Positions 53,137-63,897 of a stretch of DNA of 64,000 nucleotides are shown piece after piece. The notes below the pieces were generated by a model. That model saw only the letters and a list, made by a program, of their open reading frames with translations, was not told where the DNA came from and ran no database searches. A program made the position numbers and the translations under genes. The first letter of the stretch is position 1. The number at the start of each line of letters is the position of its first letter. The stretch comes from Yinghuangia seranimata (lineage in GTDB: Bacteria > Actinomycetota > Actinomycetes > Streptomycetales > Streptomycetaceae), in assembly GCF_029953285.1 (NCBI RefSeq), contig NZ_JASAOI010000011.1, positions 1 through 64,000 on the forward strand. The letters run 5' to 3'.

Positions 53137-54095
53137 CCTCCTCCTTCCGGCGGCCGCGCACAGCGGCTGCGTTTCTTGCCCTGCTCGCCGTCCTGGCGAC
53201 CGGCTGCTCCGGCGGCGGCTCCGGTTCGGACGATGCCGACAAGCCCGGCGCCGGGGCGCCCGCCCACAACGGCAACTCGTCCGTCCCGTCCGACGGTTCG
53301 CCCGCGGCATCGGGCACGGCCCCGGCGTCCGCCTCGTCGAGCCCGGCCCCAGCCGGCGCGATAGGCGCGTGGACCCCGAACGTGCGCACGCTGCCCCTGG
53401 GCCCCGACGGTCTGCCGCCGGTGTTCACCAACGGCCCGCGCGACAAGCCGCGCGTCGCGCTGACCTTCGACAGCGACATGACCGCCGGCATGCAGGACCG
53501 GCTGCGCACCGGCAAGACCGCGTCGTACGACAACACGGCGCTGCTGGCGGACCTGCGGCGGCTGAAGGTGCCCGCGACGTTCTTCATGACCGGGCTGTGG
53601 ATCGACACGTATCCGCAGGAGGCGCGCGGGATCGCGACCGACCCGCTGTTCGAGGTGGCCAGCCACTCGCTCACGCACCGCGGCTTCGCGGGGACCTGCT
53701 ACGGGCTCGGGCACGTCCCGACCGGCGAGATGGCCGCCGAGGTGCGGGCGCCGTTCGAGCGGCTGAGGGCGGTGCAGGGCGCGCACACGGTGCCGTACTT
53801 CCGCTTCCCGGGCGGCTGCTACGACAAGGAGGCGCTCAAGGCGATCGCCCCGACCGGCGTCACGCCGATCCAGTGGGACGTCATCAGCACCGACGCGGAC
53901 GGCACGACGGGCGACAAGATCGCCGCGACGGTGCTGGCGCAGGCCAAGAACGGGTCGGTGGTGGTCATGCACAACTCGCTGGGGCCGGCCGCGCATACCG
54001 GCGATGCGATCGTGAAGATCGTCGAGGGGCTGCGCGCGAAGGGCTTCGAGGTGGTCCGGGTGTCGGACCTGGTGGGTGCGGCGGCGGGCCGCTAG
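53133..54095 (+). CDS. polysaccharide deacetylase lipoprotein (CE4)
   Basis: This 320-residue extracytoplasmic lipoprotein has the lipobox VLATGCSGGG near residue 25, a Ser/Ala/Pro-rich spacer to about residue 80 and a NodB-type deacetylase domain. Motif 1 is ALTFDSDMTAG (the usual TFDD is TFDSD), motif 2 is ASHSLTHRGF with two metal histidines, motif 3 is YFRFPGGCYD, and the late motifs are in IQWDVISTDADG and VVVMHNS. The altered first motif and a CYGLGHV insertion hint at a specialised substrate; peptidoglycan or an exopolysaccharide are the usual ones. The GTG start lies within the aldolase stop. Its stop overlaps the convergent bfd gene by 4 bases. Confidence 0.91.
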
Positions 54096-54421
54096 GCGGC
54101 CGACTCCTCGGTGCGGACCACGGTGAGCGGGACGCCGATCATCGGCGTGGGCGCGACCACGGCCGCGTCGTCGCACGCCGTGGCGCCGATGGGGGCGGCG
54201 GCGGGGCGGTCGGCGCGGCATATGCGGCCGCAGCGCTTGGTGCAGCCGTCGCACGCGCGGGTGTCGTCCCGGGGGATCATCGCGGAGATCGTCTTCACGC
54301 AGCGACCGCAGTCGGTGCCCGCACCGCACGAGGCGGCGATCTCGCGCATGCTGCGCGCGCCGCCCTCTATCTGGGCGCTGACCTGACCGTCGGTCACGCC
54401 GAAGCAGATACACACGTACAC
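54092..54421 (-). CDS. bfd: bacterioferritin-associated ferredoxin with cysteine-rich extension
   Basis: Bfd is a 2Fe-2S protein that reduces the iron core of bacterioferritin to release iron. The cluster ligands are Cys4, Cys6, Cys38 and Cys41 in VCICFG and TDCGRC. Typical Bfd proteins are about 65-75 residues; here an extra 40 or more residues carry four more cysteines in ACDGCTKRCGRIC, which could bind another metal, followed by an unconserved tail. GTG 54421 is the start, behind GGGGGACG. An iron box lies just upstream at 54448-54466, and bfr is the next gene upstream, so low-iron induction is expected. Confidence 0.92.
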   Translation of the reverse strand: MYVCICFGVTDGQVSAQIEGGARSMREIAASCGAGTDCGRCVKTISAMIPRDDTRACDGCTKRCGRICRADRPAAAPIGATACDDAAVVAPTPMIGVPLTVVRTEESAA

Positions 54422-54447
54422 GGAACGTCCCCCAAGGGTGAGGTCAC

Positions 54448-54466
54448 TAAGGTAAGGGTAACCTCA
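54448..54466. promoter_or_regulatory. iron box (DmdR/IdeR operator)
   Basis: TAAGGTAAGGGTAACCTCA agrees at 15 of 19 positions with the actinobacterial iron-box consensus TTAGGTTAGGCTAACCTAA. It lies 27-45 bases upstream of the bfd start, where a bound repressor would block transcription when iron is plentiful. Confidence 0.87.
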
Positions 54467-54533
54467 CCCTCGGCGGGAAGTGAAGAGAGGCCTGCGTCAC
54501 GTGGCCGGAAGCCGCCCTCGTGCGGCCCTCGTG

Positions 54534-55013
54534 TCAGCTCTCCGGTTGCTCGATCAGGCTCGCGATGTAGAGCGGCTCGCCGAGCTTCTTCAGCAGGTCG
54601 AGCTGGGTCTCCAGGTAGTCGACGTGCCCTTCCTCGTCGGCCAGGATGTCCTCGAACAGGTTGGCCGAGGTCGCGTCGCCCTTCTCGCGCATGAGCAGGA
54701 TCCCGCCACGAAGCCGCTCGATGGCCTCCATCTCGACCGCCATGTCCGCGCGGAACATCTCCTCCAGCGTCTGGCCGATCCGCAGGGCGTTCAGCCGCTG
54801 GTAGTTCGGCAGGCCCTCCAGGAAGAGGATCCGGTCGGTGAGCTTCTCGGCGTGCTTCATCTCGTCGAAGGACTCGTGCCGGGTGTAGCTCGCGAGCTTC
54901 GTGTAGCCCCAGTGCTCCTGCAGCTTGGCGTGCAGGAAGTACTGGTTGATGGCGGTGAGCTCGGCCGTGAGCTGCTCGTTGAGGAGTTCGAGGATCTGCG
55001 GGTCGCCGTGCAT
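54534..55013 (-). CDS. bfr: bacterioferritin
   Basis: Bacterioferritin stores iron in a 24-subunit haem-containing shell. The 159-residue protein has the ferroxidase residues in LNEQLTAELTAINQYFLHA (Glu), YTRHESFDEMKHAEKL (Glu, His) and the later FEDILADEEGHVDYLE (Glu, His), and the haem-ligand Met in the AVEMEAIERL to EMFRADMAVE region. The start is ATG 55013 with GGAAGG 9 bases upstream. Its product and Bfd act as a pair: Bfr stores iron and Bfd releases it. A separate iron box lies between the two genes, so bfd can be induced alone. Confidence 0.95.
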   Translation of the reverse strand: MHGDPQILELLNEQLTAELTAINQYFLHAKLQEHWGYTKLASYTRHESFDEMKHAEKLTDRILFLEGLPNYQRLNALRIGQTLEEMFRADMAVEMEAIERLRGGILLMREKGDATSANLFEDILADEEGHVDYLETQLDLLKKLGEPLYIASLIEQPES

Positions 55014-55247
55014 CGCGATGCGCCTTCCGACTTGGTGGCGGCGGGGATCCGTGAGGTACGTGGGGCGCACGTGATCACGGTTATGTGAATGCTGTCACTC
55101 CGAGGCCCGGAATTTCCACGAAGGGAAGCCTTGCCTTGCAATGCGTCGTGTACGCCGTTTATCCGGAAATGATCGGTTCGGTGGTCCCGGACGGCCGGGA
55201 CGGGGCCCGGTCATGACCCGCCTCGCGGGGATGGGACGATAGACACC

Positions 55248-55847
55248 ATGGACCCCCGACTGCCCCCTGGCCAGCGTCTGCAACGCGGTTGGCCGGTCCT
55301 GCACTACGGCCCGGTCCCCCGCTTCCGCCCGGACACCTGGGACTTCCGGGTGTTCGGCGCCACCGCGTCCGGCGACAAGCAGTCCTGGAACCACGAGGAG
55401 TTCTCCGCGCTGCCGCGCAGCACCGTGGTCGCCGACTTCCACTGCGTCACCAAGTTCAGCATGCTGAACAACGAGTGGGGCGGCGTGTCCGCCGAGACCG
55501 TCCTTGAACTCGCGCCGCCCGCGCCCGAGGTCACGCACGTGATGGTGTGGGCCGAGTACGGCTTCAGCTCCAACCTGCGCATCGGCGACTTCGCGACCGA
55601 GCGCACCATCTTCGCCACCCACCACGAAGGCGAGCCGCTGACCGCGGAACACGGCTTCCCGGTGCGGTTGATCGTCCCCCACCTGTACGCGTGGAAGGGC
55701 CCCAAGTGGGTCCGCGGCATCGAGTACATGGTCGCCGACAAGCGCGGCTTCTGGGAGGAGCGCGGCTACCACAACATCGGCGACCCCTGGCAGGAGCAGC
55801 GCTACTCCTACCAGGAACAGGCCGGCGAGGGCCCCGACCTCACGTAG
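55248..55847 (+). CDS. sulfite-oxidase-like molybdopterin protein
   Basis: This 199-residue single-domain protein of the oxidoreductase molybdopterin-binding fold (YedY/MsrP relatives) has the molybdenum-ligand cysteine in VADFHCVTKFSMLNNEW. Other family blocks are LEVAPP-like LELAPPAPEVTHVMVWAEYG, FPVRLIVPHLYAWKGPKWVRGIEY (cited in parts: FPVRLIVPHLY and KGPKWVRGIEY) and FWEERGYHNIGDPW. There is no signal peptide, so it would act in the cytoplasm, unlike MsrP. The substrate is unknown. The start is ATG 55248 and no ribosome site is evident. Confidence 0.92.
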   Translation: MDPRLPPGQRLQRGWPVLHYGPVPRFRPDTWDFRVFGATASGDKQSWNHEEFSALPRSTVVADFHCVTKFSMLNNEWGGVSAETVLELAPPAPEVTHVMVWAEYGFSSNLRIGDFATERTIFATHHEGEPLTAEHGFPVRLIVPHLYAWKGPKWVRGIEYMVADKRGFWEERGYHNIGDPWQEQRYSYQEQAGEGPDLT

Positions 55848-55881
55848 TCGGGACCCGCCGCGATCCGGGCCGGGGCCCGGC

Positions 55882-57876
55882 TCAGAACACGTTTATCGTC
55901 ACCTTCGACCCGCGCGGCGCCATGTTGTTGCCGCCCGGGCTCATGCTGGTCACCTTCTTCGGCCCCAGCGGGAACACGGTGTTGACGCTCACCTGGAAGC
56001 CCGCGTCGGTCAGCGTGCGCTTCGCGTCGTCCTCGCTCATGCCGTCGACCTTGGGCACCAGCACCAGGTCCGGGCCCTTCGACATCACCACGGTGATGAC
56101 GGTGCCCGGGTAGACCGTGCCGGTCGCCGGGTTCTGGCTCGCGACCCGTCCGGCCGGGGCGTCGTTGGAGAACACCGGGACCGGGTCGACGTTGACGCCG
56201 AGCTGCCACTGGGCCAGCGTGTCGCGCGCCTCCTGCTCGGTCAGCCCGACCAGGCTCGGCACGGGGACCGGCGTGCCCTTGCTGACGATCAGGTCCACCG
56301 TCGACCCGGGCGACACGGACGTGCCGACCGTCGGCGTCGTGGACGCCACCTGCCCGACCGGCAGCGAACTGTCCTGCTGCGACACCTTGCCGACCACCAG
56401 GCCCGCGTCGGTGACCGCCTTCCTGGCCTGGTCCACCGGCAGCCCGGCCAGCGGCGGCACGGTCCGGCGCTCGGGGCCCAGCGAGATCTTCAGGGTCACC
56501 GTCGCGCCCTTGTCGAGGCTGCGCCCCGCGCCCGGGTCGGAGGAGATGACGCCGTCGCGCGGCACCGTCTCGCTGTACTCCTCCTGGAAGCGCACCTTGA
56601 GGCCCTTGGACTCGACCTTCTTCTGCGCCTCGGCCCTGGCGAGGCTGACCACCGTCGGCACGCTCACCGAGCGGTTCGCGCCCAACTGCCAGGCGGTGAT
56701 GCCGATCGCCGCGGCGAGCACCACCACGACGAGGAACGCGAGCATGCCGCGCGACGGGCCGCGGCGGCGCGCGGCGCCCTTGCCGGGCGGCTCGCCCGGG
56801 CCGTCGTAGTAGCCGTGGTCGTCGTACGCGCCGCCGTCGTCGTTGTAGCCCGCGTGCAGGTGCTCGTCGAGCACCGACTCGGTGGGCAGCCCCAACGGGC
56901 CGATGTTCAGCGGGACTTCGACCTCGCGCGTGGGCAGGAACAGCTCGCCTTCCAGCGGCGTGTCGTCGTGCCGCGGCGGGGGCGGGAGGACCCGCTCGGC
57001 CGCGCCGAAGTCCAGTTCGGCGTCGGTCATCTCGTGCTGGCGGATCTGCCGGACCATCGCCAGCAACTGCTCCGCGTCCGGCGGGCGGTGGAACGGGTCG
57101 CGGGCGGTCGACCGCGCGATCAGCGTGTCCAGCGCGCGCGACAGGCCGGGCACGGCGCGCGACGGCGGCGGCACGTCCTCGTGCACGTGCTTGTAGATGA
57201 TCTCGACGGCCGAGCGGCCCTGGTAGGGCTGACGGCCCGTCAGCATCTCGTAGAGCAGGATCCCGGCCGCGTACACGTCCGACGTCGGCGACGCCGCGCC
57301 GCGTTCGATCTGCTCCGGAGCCAGGTACGCCACGGTGCCGACCAGCACCTTGCCGGTGGCCGCCGACGCGGCCGTCGCGGTGGCCCGGGCCAGCCCGAAG
57401 TCGGCGACCTTGATGCCGCCGTCGTCCGAGATCAGCACGTTCTCCGGCTTCACGTCGCGGTGCACGAAGCCCGCGCGGTGCGCCGCGCCGAGCGCCGCGA
57501 GTGTCGGCTCCAGCACGCCGAACGCCTCACGGGGCGTCAGCGTGCCGAGGTCCTGCAGCAGTTCGCGCAGGGTTCGGCCCTCGACGTACTCCATCGCCAG
57601 GAACACGACGTCGCCGTCGTGTCCCTGGTCGAACACACCGACCACATTCGGGTGCGAGAGCCGCGCCGCGGCCTTGGCCTCCCGGATGAAGCGGTCGGTG
57701 AAGGACGCGTCGGCGGCCATCGCCGGGTGCATCACCTTGACCGCGACCGTGCGGTCCAGACGCGTGTCCAGAGCACGGTAAACGGTGGCCATGCCGCCCG
57801 CGGCGATCCGGGACTCCACCCGGTAACGGCCGTCGAGCAAGCGCCCGACGAGCGGGTCGTCCATCGTCATGTCCAC
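55882..57876 (-). CDS. PASTA-domain Ser/Thr protein kinase (PknB/PknL-like)
   Basis: This 664-residue membrane kinase has an N-terminal catalytic domain (about 12-280) with GGMATVYRA, ATP lysine Lys47, HRDVKPEN (Asp141), DFG (Asp159) and the activation loop GTVAYLAPEQIE. A linker with poly-Pro and a Tyr/Asp/Gly-rich acidic patch leads to one membrane helix (about 385-408) and four PASTA repeats outside the cell (starting VPTVVSLA, VPPLAGLP, VPSLVGLT, VPKVDGMS), which bind peptidoglycan fragments. Four PASTA domains link it to PknB rather than mycobacterial PknL, which lacks them, although gene context (an Rv2175c homologue 4 kb away) fits PknL. The start is GTG 57876. Confidence 0.93.
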   Translation of the reverse strand: MDMTMDDPLVGRLLDGRYRVESRIAAGGMATVYRALDTRLDRTVAVKVMHPAMAADASFTDRFIREAKAAARLSHPNVVGVFDQGHDGDVVFLAMEYVEGRTLRELLQDLGTLTPREAFGVLEPTLAALGAAHRAGFVHRDVKPENVLISDDGGIKVADFGLARATATAASAATGKVLVGTVAYLAPEQIERGAASPTSDVYAAGILLYEMLTGRQPYQGRSAVEIIYKHVHEDVPPPSRAVPGLSRALDTLIARSTARDPFHRPPDAEQLLAMVRQIRQHEMTDAELDFGAAERVLPPPPRHDDTPLEGELFLPTREVEVPLNIGPLGLPTESVLDEHLHAGYNDDGGAYDDHGYYDGPGEPPGKGAARRRGPSRGMLAFLVVVVLAAAIGITAWQLGANRSVSVPTVVSLARAEAQKKVESKGLKVRFQEEYSETVPRDGVISSDPGAGRSLDKGATVTLKISLGPERRTVPPLAGLPVDQARKAVTDAGLVVGKVSQQDSSLPVGQVASTTPTVGTSVSPGSTVDLIVSKGTPVPVPSLVGLTEQEARDTLAQWQLGVNVDPVPVFSNDAPAGRVASQNPATGTVYPGTVITVVMSKGPDLVLVPKVDGMSEDDAKRTLTDAGFQVSVNTVFPLGPKKVTSMSPGGNNMAPRGSKVTINVF

Positions 57877-57988
57877 GCCTGGGATTTTACGGTCACCCTG
57901 GCAGTGACGGGTCACACCGCCGTTCGGTTCCGGCCGCTGACCTGCAGTCAGATGCCGGAAACCCCGGCGCGGCGCGGCCCTTACGCCG

Positions 57989-60296
<2,308 letters not shown>

Positions 60297-60309
60297 GGGT
60301 GGGAACACA

Positions 60310-60398
60310 CTCCCTTGCGCCGGTATGACCCGGATCAGGTTCGGACGGTCGGGGGCTCCCTAGCCCCCCTCTCAGCCCGGTCACACCAGGCTCCCGTG
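60310..60398 (-). ncRNA. TPP riboswitch (thi box)
   Basis: On the minus strand the conserved thi-box order is clear: GGGAGCCTGGTGTGACCGGG, CTGAGAGGGGGGC, then ACCGTCCGAACCTGATCCGG followed by GTCATACCGGCG and CAAGGGAG. The CTGAGA and CCTGATCCGGGTCATACCGG elements bind the pyrimidine and pyrophosphate parts of thiamine pyrophosphate. The ribosome site of thiO is part of the 3' end, so TPP probably blocks translation of thiO-thiS-thiG. Confidence 0.97.
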
Positions 60399-60552
60399 AG
60401 GACACCAACCCTACCCCGGTCGATTTGGCGCTTCTCTTGGCGAATCGTCCGAAGGGTGCGGGGCGCCCGTCGTCCCCGGCTCACGTGATCCTTGCCTCAA
60501 TCAAACTCTTGGATGATGGCGCGGCACGTGTAGCGCCCTAAGGTTCCGCACC

Positions 60553-61767
60553 ATGGAGAACGTGCTTGTCGTGGGTGCCGGCATGGCCGGCCTGCAGACC
60601 GTCGTCCAGCTCCGCGAGCAGGGCTACACCGGGCGCCTCACGCTGCTCGGGGCCGAGCCGCACGCGCCGTACGACCGGCCGCCGCTGTCCAAGGACGTCC
60701 TCGTCGGCAAGACCGACGACACCGCGTTCGAGGCCGACTTCGCGGCCATGGACGTCCAGACGATCTTCGGTCGCACCGCGACCGGGCTGCGCCTGAACAA
60801 GGGCACCGAAGGCAACGGCGAAGGCGGCGAGGTCGACACCGACGCCGGACCCGTGCCGTTCGACCGGCTGGTCATCGCCACCGGCTCGCGCGTTGTGAAC
60901 CTGCCCGGCGCCGACGAGGTGCCCGGCGTGCACACGCTGCGCACCATCGACGACGCCCGCGCGCTGCGCGCCGCGCTGGTGCCCGGCGCGCACGTCGTCG
61001 TCGTGGGCGCCGGCTGGATCGGCGCGGAGGTCGCCTCGTCCGCCGCGGCGCTCGGCTGCCGGGTCACCGTCGTCGAGGCGCTGCACGCCCCGCTCGCCGG
61101 CGCGTTCCCCGACGAGATCGGCGCCCGGTTCGTGCCCTGGTACGCCGAGGCCGGCGTCGAACTGCTGCTCGACGCCCGCGTCGACCGCCTCGAACCCGGC
61201 GCGGTCCACCTCACCGACGGGCGCCGGCTGCCCGCCGACGCCATCGTCGTCGGCATCGGCGTCCGCCCCGAGACCGGCTGGCTCGCCGACTCCGGCGTCG
61301 ACCTCGACCCGCGCGGCTGCGTCGTGGTCGACGACCACCTGCACACCTCCGCGCCCGGCGTGTACGCCGTGGGCGACTGCACCGTCTTCGACTCCGCGCG
61401 CTACGCCGCCCGCCTGCACGTCGAGCACTGGGACAACGCCCTCCAGGCGCCGCGCACAGTGGCCGCCAACCTGCTCGGCGGCGACGCGGCGTACGACCCG
61501 GTCCCGTACTTCTGGTCGGACCAGTTCGGCCGCATGGTGCAGTACGTCGGCCACCACCCGGTCGGCGAGGACCTGGTCATACGCGGCCCGGGCGAGGACG
61601 GGAAGTGGACCGCGGGATGGTTCCGCGGCGACGCCCTCGTCGCGCTGCTCACCGTCGCCCGCCCGCGCGACCTGGCGCAGGGCCGCAAGCTGGTCACCAC
61701 CGGCGCGCCGGTCGACCGGGCGAAGTTCGCCGACATCGACGTCCAGCTCAAGGACGCCGGGCGCTGA
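60553..61767 (+). CDS. NAD(P)H/FAD ferredoxin- or rubredoxin-reductase-like enzyme
   Basis: This 404-residue FAD-dependent pyridine nucleotide oxidoreductase is of the ferredoxin reductase (Oxy/BphA4) type. FAD motif: VLVVGAGMAGLQTVVQLRE; the PYDRPPLSK block is typical of ferredoxin reductases; NAD motif: VVVVGAGWIGAEVASSAAALG; the second FAD block is GVYAVGDCTVF; the C-terminal reductase domain shows YDPVPYFWSDQFG. There is no ferredoxin beside it. The ATG at 60553 lacks a ribosome site but TAAGGT lies just upstream, so leaderless expression is likely. It is divergent from the thiO operon. Confidence 0.92.
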   Translation: MENVLVVGAGMAGLQTVVQLREQGYTGRLTLLGAEPHAPYDRPPLSKDVLVGKTDDTAFEADFAAMDVQTIFGRTATGLRLNKGTEGNGEGGEVDTDAGPVPFDRLVIATGSRVVNLPGADEVPGVHTLRTIDDARALRAALVPGAHVVVVGAGWIGAEVASSAAALGCRVTVVEALHAPLAGAFPDEIGARFVPWYAEAGVELLLDARVDRLEPGAVHLTDGRRLPADAIVVGIGVRPETGWLADSGVDLDPRGCVVVDDHLHTSAPGVYAVGDCTVFDSARYAARLHVEHWDNALQAPRTVAANLLGGDAAYDPVPYFWSDQFGRMVQYVGHHPVGEDLVIRGPGEDGKWTAGWFRGDALVALLTVARPRDLAQGRKLVTTGAPVDRAKFADIDVQLKDAGR

Positions 61768-61778
61768 GCCGGGACGGC

Positions 61779-61818
61779 TCGGCCCGCGCCGCCGCCCCGG
61801 CGGCATGGCGCGGGCCGA
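61779..61818 (+). terminator. terminator of the reductase gene
   Basis: Twelve-base arms TCGGCCCGCGCC / GGCGCGGGCCGA enclose a smaller GCCGC/GCGGC hairpin, about 12 bases after the stop at 61767. Confidence 0.8.
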
Positions 61819-61855
61819 TCCGCCGAGGTCGGTCCGTTCTCCTATCCTTGGTGCC

Positions 61856-62221
61856 GTGAGCGAGACCGACACCCCGATCGAAAAACTCATCGACGCCTGG
61901 CTGACCCTCCCCGACATCGCCGAGATGTTCGGCGTCGAGGTGACCCGGGTCCGCCAACTGCTCAAGGAACGCCAGCTCCTCGCGGTGCGCCGAGGCGAGA
62001 ACAACAGCCTCCAGGTGCCCGCCGCGTTCATCCAGAACAACGCGACCGTGAAGGGCCTGGCCGGCACCATCACGGTGCTGACCGACGCGGGCTTCTCGGA
62101 CACCGAGATGCTCGAGTGGCTCTTCACCGCCGACGACTCGCTGCCCGGCACGCCCGTGGAGGCGCTGCGAGGCAACCGCAAGACCGAGGTCCGGCGGCGC
62201 GCCCAGGCGCTGGCGGTATGA
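61856..62221 (+). CDS. Rv2175c-type winged/HTH DNA-binding protein
   Basis: This 121-residue protein is like M. tuberculosis Rv2175c, a DNA-binding substrate of the kinase PknL. The N-terminal part, [20 protein letters not shown] followed by [16 protein letters not shown], is a MerR/excisionase-like helix-turn-helix; the C-terminal half ([20 protein letters not shown]) is the conserved Rv2175c tail. Thr/Ser residues at the N-terminus (MSETDTP) are possible phosphosites. GTG 61856 follows TATCCT by 7 bases, a good leaderless arrangement. It overlaps thiE by 4 bases (ATGA). The PASTA kinase of this window lies on the other side of the thi genes. Confidence 0.9.
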   Translation: MSETDTPIEKLIDAWLTLPDIAEMFGVEVTRVRQLLKERQLLAVRRGENNSLQVPAAFIQNNATVKGLAGTITVLTDAGFSDTEMLEWLFTADDSLPGTPVEALRGNRKTEVRRRAQALAV

Positions 62222-62868
62222 GCGCACCCGATCCGCGCGCGGCCCTCGCGGCCGCCCGCCTCTACCTGTGCACCGACGCCCGTGAGAAGCAGGGCGACCT
62301 GCCGGAGTTCCTCGACGCGGTGCTGGCCGCCGGCGTCGACATCGTGCAGCTGCGGCAGAAGGGCCTGGAGGCCAAGCAGGAGCTCGAGGCCCTCCAGGTG
62401 TTCGCCGACGCGGCACGGCGGCACGGGCGGCTGCTCGCCGTCAACGACCGCGCGGACGTCGCACACGCGGCAGGGTCCGACGTCCTGCACCTCGGTCAGG
62501 ACGACCTGCCGGTGCCGCACGCCCGCGCGATCATCGGCGACTCCGTCGTCATCGGGCGCTCCACGCACGCGGAGTCCGAGGTCGACGCGGCACTGACCGA
62601 GCCCGGCGTCGACTACTTCTGCACCGGCCCGGTGTGGCCGACGCCGACCAAGCCCGGGCGGCACGCGCCCGGCCTGGACCTCGTCCGGTACACGGCCGCC
62701 AAGCGGCCCGAGCGGCCGTGGTTCGCGATCGGCGGCATCGACCTCAAGAACGTCGACGAGGTCCTCGACGCGGGCGCGACGCGGGTCGTCGTCGTCCGGG
62801 CGATCACCGAAGCGGACGACCCGGCGGACACCACCGCGCAGTTCGTGCGGAGGCTCAGCCAGGGGTGA
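62218..62868 (+). CDS. thiE: thiamine phosphate synthase
   Basis: ThiE joins the thiazole and pyrimidine halves to thiamine phosphate. The 216-residue barrel has the pyrophosphate/substrate blocks [56 protein letters not shown] and [15 protein letters not shown]. The start ATG 62218 overlaps the preceding stop, so its translation is coupled to the DNA-binding protein gene. It has no TPP riboswitch of its own, unlike thiO-thiS-thiG on the other strand. The two thi transcripts are therefore under different control. Confidence 0.95.
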   Translation: MSAPDPRAALAAARLYLCTDAREKQGDLPEFLDAVLAAGVDIVQLRQKGLEAKQELEALQVFADAARRHGRLLAVNDRADVAHAAGSDVLHLGQDDLPVPHARAIIGDSVVIGRSTHAESEVDAALTEPGVDYFCTGPVWPTPTKPGRHAPGLDLVRYTAAKRPERPWFAIGGIDLKNVDEVLDAGATRVVVVRAITEADDPADTTAQFVRRLSQG

Positions 62869-62920
62869 GCCGCCCTGACGGGCGGCCGCGGGACGAACCG
62901 CGGCAGACCTGAAACGACGG

Positions 62921-62953
62921 ACGGCGCGCGGCCCACGACGGGCCGCGCGCCGT
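62921..62953 (+). terminator. terminator of thiE
   Basis: A perfect 14-base inverted repeat ACGGCGCGCGGCCC-ACGAC-GGGCCGCGCGCCGT lies about 50 bases after the thiE stop. Confidence 0.9.
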
Positions 62954-62992
62954 TGCCGTTCCGGCGCGGGCATCCGTGCCACCATCCGGACT

Positions 62993-63472
62993 ATGTCGGA
63001 TATGTCGCGCAAGAGCCGCCTGGCGCTCGCGGGCGGACTGCTGGCGGTCCTCGTCGCCGTCGCCCTCGCGCTCGGACTGACGCGGGGCGGCGACGACGGG
63101 ACGAGCGCGCCGGGGACCGGGACGCGGGCGGCGTCCGCGACGGCGGTCCCGGGGGCGACCGGCGACGCACAGGCGCTCGTCTCGGTGCCGCCCGGGATGG
63201 CCGCCGTCACGGCCGACCAACTGCCGGCGGAGGCCCGCCGGACCCTGCGGCTGATCGACGCGGGCGGGCCGTACCCGTACCGCCAGGACGGCGCCGTCTT
63301 CGCCAACCGCGAAGGACGGCTGCCGAAGCAGAAGTCCGGCTACTACCACGAGTACACGGTCGAGACGCCGGGCTCGCCCGACCGGGGCGCGCGGCGCGTC
63401 ATCACCGGGCGGCCGGGGGAGCGGTACTACACGGCGGACCACTACGCGACGTTCCGGGTGATCGTCCCGTGA
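62993..63472 (+). CDS. secreted or membrane-anchored barnase/RNase Sa-type ribonuclease
   Basis: This 159-residue guanyl-specific ribonuclease of the microbial RNase (N1/T1, barnase) family has an N-terminal hydrophobic helix (about 9-30) followed by a Gly/Thr/Ala spacer, suggesting secretion or a membrane tether. The catalytic base is Glu124 in YHEYTVETPG, the arginine is Arg134 or Arg135 in GARRVITG and the catalytic histidine is His150 in YYTADHYATF, the RNase Sa pattern. The stop overlaps the start of a barstar gene, so toxin and inhibitor are co-translated. The start is ATG 62993; a second ATG is 3 codons later. Confidence 0.92.
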   Translation: MSDMSRKSRLALAGGLLAVLVAVALALGLTRGGDDGTSAPGTGTRAASATAVPGATGDAQALVSVPPGMAAVTADQLPAEARRTLRLIDAGGPYPYRQDGAVFANREGRLPKQKSGYYHEYTVETPGSPDRGARRVITGRPGERYYTADHYATFRVIVP

Positions 63473-63897
63473 TCCGCCGCTGGCACGAGGTGCGGAACGC
63501 GACACCGTGGACGTCCGGGCTGCTGCCGGGCGACCTGGCCGACGTGCCCTACGCGGCGCCCGGCGAACGGCTGCGGGCCTCCGCCGAGGCGCACGGGTGG
63601 GCGTATGCGCGGCTCGACCTGGCCGGCGTGACCGACAAGGCCGGGTTCATGGACGCCTGCGCACGCGACCTCCGCCTGCCGGGCTACTTCGGGCGCAACT
63701 GGGACGCGCTGTGGGACTGCCTGACCGACCCCGGGCTGCTGCCGGAGCCCGGGCGGCGGCTGCTCGTCGTCCACGGCTGGCACCGGTTCGCCGAACACGA
63801 CCCCGACGCGTGGGCGGCGGCCCGGAACGTCCTGCGCGAAACCGCCGAGCACTGGCGGGACACGGCGACACCATTGGTGGTGCTGGTCCGGACCTGA
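63469..63897 (+). CDS. barstar-family ribonuclease inhibitor
   Basis: This 142-residue intracellular inhibitor should block the preceding ribonuclease inside the producing cell. The barstar signature is GYFGRNWDALWDCLTD, in which the acidic and aromatic residues of the inhibitory helix lie; LLVVHGWHRFAEHDPDAWAA corresponds to the second half. About 45 extra N-terminal residues precede the barstar core. The start is the GTG at 63469, inside the ribonuclease stop (GTGA). The last 103 bases of the window after it contain no gene I can support. Confidence 0.92.
   Translation: MIRRWHEVRNATPWTSGLLPGDLADVPYAAPGERLRASAEAHGWAYARLDLAGVTDKAGFMDACARDLRLPGYFGRNWDALWDCLTDPGLLPEPGRRLLVVHGWHRFAEHDPDAWAAARNVLRETAEHWRDTATPLVVLVRT

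Noticed and set aside
55120-55138. Possible second iron box upstream of bfr
   Set aside because: Read on the minus strand only 11 of 19 positions agree with the consensus and the symmetry is lost; not reported as a site.
60538-63306. Long minus-strand open frame of about 920 codons opposite the FAD reductase and thiE
   Set aside because: Three clearly conserved plus-strand genes occupy this stretch. The antisense product is low-complexity Arg/Ala/Val and has no recognisable fold.
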